Assembly: GCF_004799665.1 (NCBI RefSeq)
Contig: NZ_CP031310.1
Span: 2,286,887-2,350,886, forward strand
Length of the DNA stretch: 64,000 nucleotides
Direction of reading: 5' to 3'
Source of the DNA: Halapricum salinum
Lineage (GTDB): Archaea > Halobacteriota > Halobacteria > Halobacteriales > Haloarculaceae
The notes beneath the pieces are model-generated. The model saw only the letters and a program-made list of their open reading frames with translations, was not told the origin of the DNA and did not search any database. Positions 24,443 through 32,512 of the stretch are shown here, one piece after another. The first letter of the stretch is position 1. Each line of letters opens with the position of its first letter. A program made the translations under genes and the position numbers.

Positions 24443-27400
24443 ATGGGGCAATTTCGACCCCACTCGTGGCTACTGGTGACGGTCGTCTTCGTGGCGGTCG
24501 TCCTCGGGAGCACCGCCGTCAGCGCGGCTGTCGTGACTACAGATACTACTGACGCCGAGTCCGCTGGTTCGACCGTCGTCGCCGAGTGTACGGCGAGTCC
24601 GACCGAGGTGAACATCGGCGAGACAGTCACGTTAGACGCCAGCAACTCAGATGCGAGTTTTATCCAGTTCGACAAAGAGGGTGACGGCCAGTACGAACGG
24701 GGTGACGAGACGGACTTCATCGTGAACGTCACGTACTCCGAGGCTGGAACGTACCAACCCCAGGCTCAGGACGATACTGGAGACGTCGATCAGTGCGGAG
24801 AGGTGTACGTAAACAGCCCTCCGTCAGCGGCGTTCACCTGGCGCCCGGATCCGGGCGTTGCGGGCCAGCCAGTCGAGTTCGACGCCTCGAATTCAGTGGA
24901 CGGGGACGGTGAGATCGTCGCCTACCACTGGGACTGGGACGGCGACGAACTGATCGACGAGACGACCGACGCGCCGGTCGTCAACGAGACGTTCTTCCAG
25001 ACCGGCTTTCGCAACGTCGGGCTCACAGTCGAAGACGACGGCGGGTCCAACTCGACGACCTACCGCGACGTCGAGATCGTTGAGGCCACCGTGATCGCCC
25101 GGTGTTCGGTCGAACCCCAGACCGTCGTGGTCGGCCAGAACGTGACGATCGACGCCAGCGCCTCGGAGAACGCCTCGTATCTCGGGTACGACTTCGGGGA
25201 CGGGACGTCACGCCCCGAGACAGTCGAATTCACTGTCAACCACAGCTATTCGGAGCCCGGCGAATACACGCCAGTCATCACCGTCTACGGCCCGGGCGGC
25301 AAGAGCGATACCGTCGAGTGCCCGACGATCACTGTCGAGCGCGCGAACGCCCGGCCGACCGCCGAGTTCACCTGGAGTCCGAATCTCGGAATAGCCGGGG
25401 AGTCGATGACCTTCGACGCCTCGAACTCCTCGGACCCCGACGGGACGATCGGGACCTACCGCTGGGACTGGGACGGTGACGAGCAGTTCGAACTGACCAC
25501 CGACGAGCCGGTCGTCGAACACACCTTCGACGTACCCGGGTCCAGATTCGTCGGCCTGCAGGTCGAAGACGACGAAAACGCCACGGATATCCGGTATCGT
25601 GACGTCTCCGTGGTCCGGCCGGTCGTCGCGCGGTGTTCGGTCGAACCCCGGACAGTGGAGGCCGGCCAGACGGTCGTGATCGACGCGCGTGCCTCCGAGA
25701 ACGGTTCGTATCTGGCCTACGACCTCGACGGTGACGGCGAGTACGAACGGCCTGAGGCCACGGAGTTCGTCGTCGAACACAGCTACGACGAACCCGGCGA
25801 GTACACGCCCGTGATCACCGTCTACGGCGAGCGCGGGCAGTCGGATACCGTCGAGTGCCCGACGATCACGGTCGAACCCCCGAACGAACCCCCGGAGGCG
25901 TCGTTCACCTACAGTCCCGATCCGGGCGTCGCAGGAGAGACGATGACCTTCGACGCCTCGAACTCCGTGGATCCGGACGGCTCGATCGAGACCTACCGCT
26001 GGGACTTCAACGGCGACGGGACCTACGAGGAGTCCACGACTGATCCCCAGGTCGAACGGACGTTCTCGACGACCGGCTTCCGAAACGTCGGCCTGCAGGT
26101 CGTCGACGACGATGGCGCGACGGGCCGGACGACCCGTGACGTCGAACTCGTCGCTCCCCAACTGACCGTTCGCTGTACGGTCGAACCGACGTCGGTCGAA
26201 CCGGGAGAGAACGTCACGATCCGGGTCGAAGCCGCGAACGGTTCGTATCTCGACTACGACTTCGACGGCGACGGCGAGTACGACCGCTTCGAGACCCAGG
26301 AATTCACGGCAACGACGAGCTACAACGAGACCGGCGAGTACGCGCCGGTCGTCAGGGTCTACCCGGCGTTCAGGGAACCGGAGACCGCCGAGTGTGATAC
26401 CGTCACGGTCGAGGAACCCGACGAGAGCGGCTTGCCGATCCCGCCGTGGTGGCCGATTCCGGCTGCCGGGGGCGGACTACTCGGGCTCGGCGGGCTCGCG
26501 TACTACTTCTTCGGCGGTGGCGGCGGTGGAGCCGCTGGTGGCCGACCGAAGCCCAAACCGAAGCCGCGCCCGCACGGTACCCAGCAGGGCGCCCGCTACG
26601 AAACCGGCGTGTTCGAGATCCCCGCCGACTCCGGGCTGCTCTCGGTCCCGGTCGGATTCGAGCCCGATTTGATCCTCTGTAGCGCCGTCAACGGCGCGCG
26701 GACCGACGCCGCGACCGACCGGACGGCGGGCTGGTCGCGCGGGATCGCCCACGTGACCAGCGAGGGGATCGAAAATCGGTGTCTGACCGTCGCCGACGAC
26801 GCCCACACCACCGACCAGGCCACCTGCGCGGCCGACGACGACCTCGCGCTGCAGGTCGTCCGCCACGAGGCCGACGGCCCGCCCGGCCGTGTCACCGCAG
26901 CGGTCACCGACACCACTAGCGACGGATTCGAGGTGGACGTTTCGGTGCCGGGTGACGACCCGCTGGCCGGCGGGATTCGCGTGCTCTATCAGGCCTTCCG
27001 GACGGGATCGGACGTCGACGTCGAGACCGGGACCGTGATGACGCCGACCGAACCGGGAACGCAGACGATCGACCTGGGGATCGACGCCGAGCACGTCTCG
27101 CTGACGACGACGGCGGCCGTCTCCGACGACGACCAGCTGTGGACGACCGACCGCGGCGTCGGGTTCTCGGTCGGCCACGCCGTCGCCGAGCCGACACCGG
27201 ACTCGTCGATGGACGAGACGACTCTCTCACAGGCCGTCTCCGGGTCCAGCGCCTGGCCGGGTGCAGGTCACCCGGTGGCTGGCGTCGGCGACGACGCGGC
27301 GGCGTTGCACTTGCTCTATCAGGACGGCGACAATCTCGCGGGCCGGACGAGCGCGAAAGCGACGGCGCTGGGCCAGACGCTTCGCCTGCAGTACGATCGG

Positions 27401-28354
27401 GTCTACAACGGTCCGCACAAACTGGGCTCGACGGCCCGGCATCCAATCTCGTATCTGGCGCTCGCGGGCGAGCCGTTGCGACCCGCAGTGGGGACGTTCT
27501 CGTTGCCGCGGCCGGGCGAGACGCGAACGGTGGATTGTGGGTTCGAGCCCGCGATGATCGAGTGTCAGATCGCGCCCGCCCCGCTGGGCGAGGAGGTCGC
27601 GTCGGGGGCGACCCCTCACCCGTTCGGTGCGTCTCAGGGGACGGCGATTGCGACCGGGGACCGGCTGCGACAGTACGTCCTCCACCACGCGGTCGTGCCG
27701 GGTCAGCCCGAGGATCGAACCAGCGTTTCTGCGGCTACCGCAGAGGCCGGGCAGGCGCGAGCCTCGACCGACGGCGGGACCGACAGGGACCTGTCGGCCG
27801 CTACTCGCGGGGCGAACGTGGCCGCCGGGAACGTGGGTGCCGCGAACGCGGCCGATCTGACGGACGTCCAGCCGCTCGAACCGGCGCGGCCGGCCTCCTC
27901 GGGGATCGATCCCGAGACGGCGACTGCGCCGGCCGCACCGGAACACGACGACGACGGTCGAGTCGGGCTGTGGCTCGCGACCGACTCGGATGGGACGATC
28001 GTCGGTCGGGACGAACTCTCTGTCGTCGGGATCACCGAGACGGGTTTCCGGGCCAGCGTCGACAGCGTCGACACCGACAGTCGCGGCCCAGCCGGTCCAA
28101 GACCGACCGTCGTCTATCGGGCGTGGCCGGCGCTGGACGTTACGGGGAGCGAGCGGGAATCGACTGTCCAGGCCGGCGAAACCAGGGACGAACATCCACC
28201 TCGGGAGACCCAGAATCAGCAGCAGACACAGCGTAAGCAAGACCAGCAACAGGTCCAGGGCAGCCAGCGCGAACGGCCAGTTCGGGAGAACCGAGCCGAC
28301 CTGAGCGATACGAGACCGTCGGCGGAGTCGTCGACCCGGGAGGGCCGCCGATGA
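24443..28354 (+). CDS. Giant PKD/Ig-like membrane-anchored protein, first gene of the operon
   Basis: The 1303-residue product has a signal peptide (SWLLVTVVFVAVVLGSTAVS), then about 600 residues of alternating modules: three PKD domains (near residues 130-218, 305-392, 485-572, with phrases such as VAGETMTFDASNSVDPDGS) and four Ig-like modules each opening (A/V)RC or AEC and closing ECxT or QCGE, so each may hold a disulfide. A transmembrane helix lies near residues 669-692, followed by GGGGGG and a Lys/Arg stretch, placing the last 600 residues in the cytoplasm. That half contains two copies of a module with VPVGFEPDLILC and VDCGFEPAMIEC. A GTG at 24434 is an alternative start. It overlaps the next small ORF by ATGA. 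Function unknown. Confidence 0.85.
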   Translation: MGQFRPHSWLLVTVVFVAVVLGSTAVSAAVVTTDTTDAESAGSTVVAECTASPTEVNIGETVTLDASNSDASFIQFDKEGDGQYERGDETDFIVNVTYSEAGTYQPQAQDDTGDVDQCGEVYVNSPPSAAFTWRPDPGVAGQPVEFDASNSVDGDGEIVAYHWDWDGDELIDETTDAPVVNETFFQTGFRNVGLTVEDDGGSNSTTYRDVEIVEATVIARCSVEPQTVVVGQNVTIDASASENASYLGYDFGDGTSRPETVEFTVNHSYSEPGEYTPVITVYGPGGKSDTVECPTITVERANARPTAEFTWSPNLGIAGESMTFDASNSSDPDGTIGTYRWDWDGDEQFELTTDEPVVEHTFDVPGSRFVGLQVEDDENATDIRYRDVSVVRPVVARCSVEPRTVEAGQTVVIDARASENGSYLAYDLDGDGEYERPEATEFVVEHSYDEPGEYTPVITVYGERGQSDTVECPTITVEPPNEPPEASFTYSPDPGVAGETMTFDASNSVDPDGSIETYRWDFNGDGTYEESTTDPQVERTFSTTGFRNVGLQVVDDDGATGRTTRDVELVAPQLTVRCTVEPTSVEPGENVTIRVEAANGSYLDYDFDGDGEYDRFETQEFTATTSYNETGEYAPVVRVYPAFREPETAECDTVTVEEPDESGLPIPPWWPIPAAGGGLLGLGGLAYYFFGGGGGGAAGGRPKPKPKPRPHGTQQGARYETGVFEIPADSGLLSVPVGFEPDLILCSAVNGARTDAATDRTAGWSRGIAHVTSEGIENRCLTVADDAHTTDQATCAADDDLALQVVRHEADGPPGRVTAAVTDTTSDGFEVDVSVPGDDPLAGGIRVLYQAFRTGSDVDVETGTVMTPTEPGTQTIDLGIDAEHVSLTTTAAVSDDDQLWTTDRGVGFSVGHAVAEPTPDSSMDETTLSQAVSGSSAWPGAGHPVAGVGDDAAALHLLYQDGDNLAGRTSAKATALGQTLRLQYDRVYNGPHKLGSTARHPISYLALAGEPLRPAVGTFSLPRPGETRTVDCGFEPAMIECQIAPAPLGEEVASGATPHPFGASQGTAIATGDRLRQYVLHHAVVPGQPEDRTSVSAATAEAGQARASTDGGTDRDLSAATRGANVAAGNVGAANAADLTDVQPLEPARPASSGIDPETATAPAAPEHDDDGRVGLWLATDSDGTIVGRDELSVVGITETGFRASVDSVDTDSRGPAGPRPTVVYRAWPALDVTGSERESTVQAGETRDEHPPRETQNQQQTQRKQDQQQVQGSQRERPVRENRADLSDTRPSAESSTREGRR

Positions 28355-28473
28355 GCTCGCCCACTACCGGGCGACACCGTGAGCGACTTTCAGGGGAGAC
28401 AATGATCGACAGCAGCGACACGGCGACAGTACCGACGCGAGACGAACGCGGCAGAGCGGGGGCAGGCCGATGA
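28351..28473 (+). CDS. 40-codon junction ORF
   Basis: The frame MSSPTTGRHRERLSGETMID continues SSDTATVPTRDERGRAGAGR and stops at TGA. It overlaps the stop of the PKD gene by ATGA and the start of the next giant gene by ATGA, so it fills the only gap between them exactly. This arrangement suggests translational coupling. The peptide is Arg/Ser/Thr-rich with no recognisable domain, so it may be a real small protein or only a coupling device. Confidence 0.5.
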   Translation: MSSPTTGRHRERLSGETMIDSSDTATVPTRDERGRAGAGR

Positions 28474-31400
28474 GCGACGACGAGCCGAGCACGGACGAGG
28501 TGATTCTCGCCGAACTGGCGAAAGTGATGGAGCCGATCGGCGACGCCGCCAACAACGGGACGGTCCCGGACCTTCTGGACGACATGGGCCTCACCGACGA
28601 GGTTCTGGACGTCAAAGTCGACGCCGTCGTCAGCGAGATCCAGAAGATCACCGGCGCCTACGCCACCCTGGAGTCGGCGATCATCGACCCGCTCTCGCAG
28701 GGCAACACCCCCGATTTCAGTAACGTCGACGAAGTGTTCGAGGCGGTCAAGGACATCTTCGAGACGATCAAGAATCTCGACGACATCGAGGCCCCGGACC
28801 CCGACGTCGACGCCATCGGCGAGCGCGTCTTCGACTACCTCCTTATCACGTACCTCGCCGACGAGCACCCGGCGGCCCACAGCCTGCTGGTCATCATCGG
28901 CGTCGTCAAGCCCGAGGCCGGCCCCGGAACGGTCGGCGACCTCGAACTCTCGGCGTTCGCCAACGTTTTCGCCAGCCCGAAAGACCTCGTCGGCGACCTC
29001 TTCAACTGGGGGAGTCAGGAGTTCGAACCCTATGTCGTCCTCTTCTACGTCAAAGGCGTCGTCAGCGCGCTCGGACTCGACGCCGCCTTCCAGGAGGCCG
29101 CCCAGGAGGTCCAGCAGGTCATCGACGGCCTCGACGGCGGGACCGGCGGTAACGGCGGCACTGGCGGCGGTAGTAGCGGTGGGAACGGCGGCACAGGCGG
29201 GACGGGAGGCGGCGGTAACGGCGGAACCGGCGGTGGTGGGGCAGGCGGCAACGGCGGAGGCGGTCCCGCAGTCACCGGCCCCTCCGCGGAGATCGCGAAC
29301 AAACAGTTGAACATCAATGTCTTCACCGTCTCCGACAGCAGCGGGAGCGGCGAGATGGGGATCCACATCATCCCGGTACCGGGAGAGAACGATTCGCTTC
29401 CCGGACTGGCGATTCGGCCGTTCACCAGCGGGCAGGCCGAGGTCAGCGAGGATCTCGGTTCGGGGTGGTCGTTCAACGCGAAGGTGTCGGGCAATGCCAA
29501 CTGGGCGATGAAGATCACGGCCGACACGAGCGGGAAGGTCGAGCCCGAAATGCTCGATCTCGACGCCTCCGCACCAGTGGCGCGAGAGGCCCACGCCGAC
29601 GCGAGACTCACCTACGAACCATCAGGCGAGGCAGATATCACGCCGATCCTCGGGGACCCTTCGAAGACTGGAATCGGCGTCCGGTACTTCCAGACTCACG
29701 CGAAGATCGACTACGACGGCGAGACGGTCGTGTTCGTGGTCGAGATTCCCGCCCGCGGGCGGATCCAGGTCAAACCCGAAGGCGGCTTCCTGAAGAAGGT
29801 CGTCCCCGACGGCGTCGCCTACGACTTCGACGCCACGGTCGGCTGGTCGTCCGAATCCGGGTTCTACTTCGAGCGCGGTGGGACCCTGGAGATGTCCCTG
29901 GCCCAGCAAAAACAGCTGGGGCCGCTCCTCCTCGAGGAAATCTACGCCGCCCTCGAACCCGACAACGGCGGTGCCAGTTCAGGGGGCGGCGGGGCAGGTG
30001 CTGGCGGTGCTGGCGGAACAGGTGCTGGCGGTGGTGGAGGCGGCGGCGCTGGCGGTGGTGGAGGCGGCGGCGCTGGCGGTGGTGGAGGCGGCGGCGCTGG
30101 CGGTGGTGGAGGCGTCGATGCCGACGCGGACGTCGACGCCTCGGCGAGCGCGGACGTCGATCTCAAGGAAGGAACCGTCATCATTCAGGGTGCGGCCTCG
30201 GGAACCGTCGAACTCGGGCCGGTCAAGGCCACGGTCAAGCGGATGGGTGTCGAGGGCGAGGTTTCCTTCCCCGAGGACGGCGGGAACCTCGGTCCCGCAC
30301 AGCTCGATATGGCGTTCAAGCCCCCGGAGGGCGTCGGCATATCGATCGAAGCCGGCGCGGTCTCCGGTGGCGGCTATCTGGAGTTCGACTACGAGAACGA
30401 ACGCTACGCGGGAGTCCTCCAGATCAAGGCTGGCAGCCTGACGATCAACGCCGTCGGCTTGCTCACGACCGAACTCCCTGGTGGCGAGGACGGCTTTTCG
30501 CTCCTCCTCATCATCTCCGGGGAGTTCTCGCCCGTGCAGTTGGGCTTCGGGTTCACGCTCAACGGCGTCGGCGGCATCGTCGGGGTCAACCGCTCGATGA
30601 AGCGCAAGCCGCTGGGCAAGGCCGCCCGGACGGGGTCGATGGATTCCGTCCTCTTTCCACAGAACCCCGTCGCCAACTCCCAGCGGATCATCAGCGACCT
30701 CCGGGCGATTTTCCCGCCCAACGAGGGCACTCACGTCTTCGGCCCGATGGCCAGACTGGGCTGGGGGACGCCGACGCTCATCACCGCGGATCTGGCGGTC
30801 GTCCTCGAAGTCCCGACCTGGAAGATCGCACTGCTCGGGCGACTCTCGGCACTGCTGCCCGACGAGAAAGCGCCGCTGATCGAACTCAATCTGTCGGTCG
30901 CGGGCTTTCTGGACCCGCCGAACAAGCAGGTCGCGATCGACGCCTCGCTGTACGACTCACGGATCGTCATGTGGACGGTCAGCGGCGACATGGCGATGCG
31001 TTCGAACTACGGCGACGATCCGCGGTTCCTGCTGTCGGTCGGGGGCTGGAACCCCCGCTACGACCCGCCGAAGAACTTCCCCGAACTCAAGCGCGTGACG
31101 GCCAATCTGGGCGCGCCCGGCGGCAACCCCAAGATCGAGTTCACGGGCTACTTCGCCGTCACCTCGAACACCGTTCAGGCCGGTGCGGGCGTCCACGCCC
31201 TCGCGAAGGCCGGCCCCGCCAAGATCGAAGGCAAGCTGTCCTTCGACGCGCTGATCCAGTTCAACCCGTTCAAGTTCATCGTCGACTTCCACGCGTCGTT
31301 CTCGGTCACGATCAAGGGCAAGGGACTGTCGATATCGATCGATGGGACGCTCTCCGGGCCGGGGCCGTTCCGAATCAAGGGGACGATCAAGATCAACATC

Positions 31401-32453
31401 CTGTTCATCGAGATCAAGATCAAGGCTGACGTCACGATCGGGCCTTCGAAGGACAAAGAGGAGCTGCCGCCGGCTCGCGTCCTGCCGAAGATCGAGAAAG
31501 CGCTGAACAAGCCCGCCAACTGGACGGCCCAACTGCCGGAGTCGGGGGCGAGCTGGGCGACCTTCCGCGAAGTCGAAGCGGGCGAGGGTGAGGTGCTGGC
31601 TCATCCGATGGGCGAGATCGGCGTCAGACAGACGATCGCGCCGCTGCAGTACGAACTGGAGACGTTCGGCAACGCGACGCCCTCGGGGTACACGAACTTC
31701 GAGATCACCGACGTCACAGTTGAGGGATCGGCCGCGATCGACTTCGACGCGACCACGAAAGAGGACTTCGCGCCCGCGCAGTTCTCGAAGATGAGCGACT
31801 CGGAGAAGATGAACAGCCCCTCCTTCGAGAAACACCCCGCTGGCCGGAAGATGCGCCACGCGGGGATCTACTGTGGCTTCCCCGAGGGCAAGCGCGATCG
31901 CAACCGTCGCCAGACGAAGTTCGGCTACGAGTGTTCTGTCATCGACCGCACCAAGGACAACTGGGGGACCGACCTCGCAAAACTCGGCCGCTTCCGAGCT
32001 GAGGGTCTCTCTGCGATCTCGGGGATGACCAACGAGCAGGTGATGGCGCTCGCGGACGTCGGTGCTGTGGCCCACTCGCCGGCACGCAACGTCGGGAATC
32101 ACCGGTTTCGGCTGAGCGAGATCGATCAGGCGATCGTCGATGCCGTCGACGGCGGTGCGGTCGCCACAGTGAGCGGAGACGACGGCGAGGAGTCGGTCGT
32201 CCGCGGCGGGAGCGATCCCGACACGGGCGGGCTGGCCGGCTCGATCTCGATGGGCCAGACCAGCTACGTCGTCGCCAGGGCGAGCGATCTCACGCAGGTC
32301 GACATCCCGACCGCCGACGGCGAGATGTCAAAATCACAGGCCCAGCGGGCGCTCTCGCGGTACGAGAGTCAGTTCCCGTCGGCCGCCGCCCAACTCCGGG
32401 TGGTCAAAGCCAGCCGGGCGACGACCGACGGTCAGGGGGGTGGGAGTCGATGA
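28470..32453 (+). CDS. Giant beta-rich protein with Gly-rich linkers (DUF6603-like)
   Basis: The 1327-residue product has no signal peptide. A helical acidic N-terminus (residues 1-220) is followed by a Gly/Asn/Thr linker (about 221-268), a beta-rich region (270-500), a second Gly-rich linker (about 501-549) and a long beta-rich body. The body includes the phrases VGVNRSMKRKPLGK, SQRIISDLRAIFPPNEGTHV and GPMARLGWGTPTLITADLAV, which I associate from memory with bacterial DUF6603 proteins. The C-terminal section has DFAPAQFSKMSDSEKMNSP. Repeated amphipathic strands (ITINILFIEIKIKADV-like) suggest a beta-solenoid or lipid-contacting fold. It overlaps the flanking small ORFs at both ends. The role is unknown. 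Confidence 0.8.
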   Translation: MSDDEPSTDEVILAELAKVMEPIGDAANNGTVPDLLDDMGLTDEVLDVKVDAVVSEIQKITGAYATLESAIIDPLSQGNTPDFSNVDEVFEAVKDIFETIKNLDDIEAPDPDVDAIGERVFDYLLITYLADEHPAAHSLLVIIGVVKPEAGPGTVGDLELSAFANVFASPKDLVGDLFNWGSQEFEPYVVLFYVKGVVSALGLDAAFQEAAQEVQQVIDGLDGGTGGNGGTGGGSSGGNGGTGGTGGGGNGGTGGGGAGGNGGGGPAVTGPSAEIANKQLNINVFTVSDSSGSGEMGIHIIPVPGENDSLPGLAIRPFTSGQAEVSEDLGSGWSFNAKVSGNANWAMKITADTSGKVEPEMLDLDASAPVAREAHADARLTYEPSGEADITPILGDPSKTGIGVRYFQTHAKIDYDGETVVFVVEIPARGRIQVKPEGGFLKKVVPDGVAYDFDATVGWSSESGFYFERGGTLEMSLAQQKQLGPLLLEEIYAALEPDNGGASSGGGGAGAGGAGGTGAGGGGGGGAGGGGGGGAGGGGGGGAGGGGGVDADADVDASASADVDLKEGTVIIQGAASGTVELGPVKATVKRMGVEGEVSFPEDGGNLGPAQLDMAFKPPEGVGISIEAGAVSGGGYLEFDYENERYAGVLQIKAGSLTINAVGLLTTELPGGEDGFSLLLIISGEFSPVQLGFGFTLNGVGGIVGVNRSMKRKPLGKAARTGSMDSVLFPQNPVANSQRIISDLRAIFPPNEGTHVFGPMARLGWGTPTLITADLAVVLEVPTWKIALLGRLSALLPDEKAPLIELNLSVAGFLDPPNKQVAIDASLYDSRIVMWTVSGDMAMRSNYGDDPRFLLSVGGWNPRYDPPKNFPELKRVTANLGAPGGNPKIEFTGYFAVTSNTVQAGAGVHALAKAGPAKIEGKLSFDALIQFNPFKFIVDFHASFSVTIKGKGLSISIDGTLSGPGPFRIKGTIKINILFIEIKIKADVTIGPSKDKEELPPARVLPKIEKALNKPANWTAQLPESGASWATFREVEAGEGEVLAHPMGEIGVRQTIAPLQYELETFGNATPSGYTNFEITDVTVEGSAAIDFDATTKEDFAPAQFSKMSDSEKMNSPSFEKHPAGRKMRHAGIYCGFPEGKRDRNRRQTKFGYECSVIDRTKDNWGTDLAKLGRFRAEGLSAISGMTNEQVMALADVGAVAHSPARNVGNHRFRLSEIDQAIVDAVDGGAVATVSGDDGEESVVRGGSDPDTGGLAGSISMGQTSYVVARASDLTQVDIPTADGEMSKSQAQRALSRYESQFPSAAAQLRVVKASRATTDGQGGGSR
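30024..30116 (+). repeat. 24-bp tandem repeat encoding a poly-Gly linker
   Basis: The unit GCTGGCGGTGGTGGAGGCGG plus CGGC occurs three times without change, then once partially. It lies inside the 1327-codon gene and encodes the second Gly/Ala linker. Such in-frame minisatellites usually vary in copy number between strains. Confidence 0.85.
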
Positions 32454-32512
32454 GCGCGACTCGTTGCCTGTCACGACCCGCCACTGCGGCGACGGAGGTT
32501 TCACATGAGTAA
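32450..32512 (+). CDS. 20-codon junction ORF
   Basis: The frame MSATRCLSRPATAATEVSHE starts in an ATGA overlap with the stop of the 1327-codon gene and ends at TAA, eight bases inside the 1182-codon gene. It spans the whole gap between the two genes. It repeats the arrangement of the 40-codon ORF at 28351, but is so short that a coupling or ribosome-passing role is as likely as a functional peptide. Confidence 0.35.
   Translation: MSATRCLSRPATAATEVSHE

Noticed and set aside
29130-29275. Gly-rich coding repeat considered as CRISPR-like array
   Set aside because: The repeats are irregular, in frame and code for a Gly/Asn/Thr linker; there are no regular spacers.
29465-31429. 654-codon frame inside the 1327-codon gene
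   Set aside because: Arg-rich alternate-frame shadow; the real frame has acidic composition, linkers and overlaps that fit the operon.
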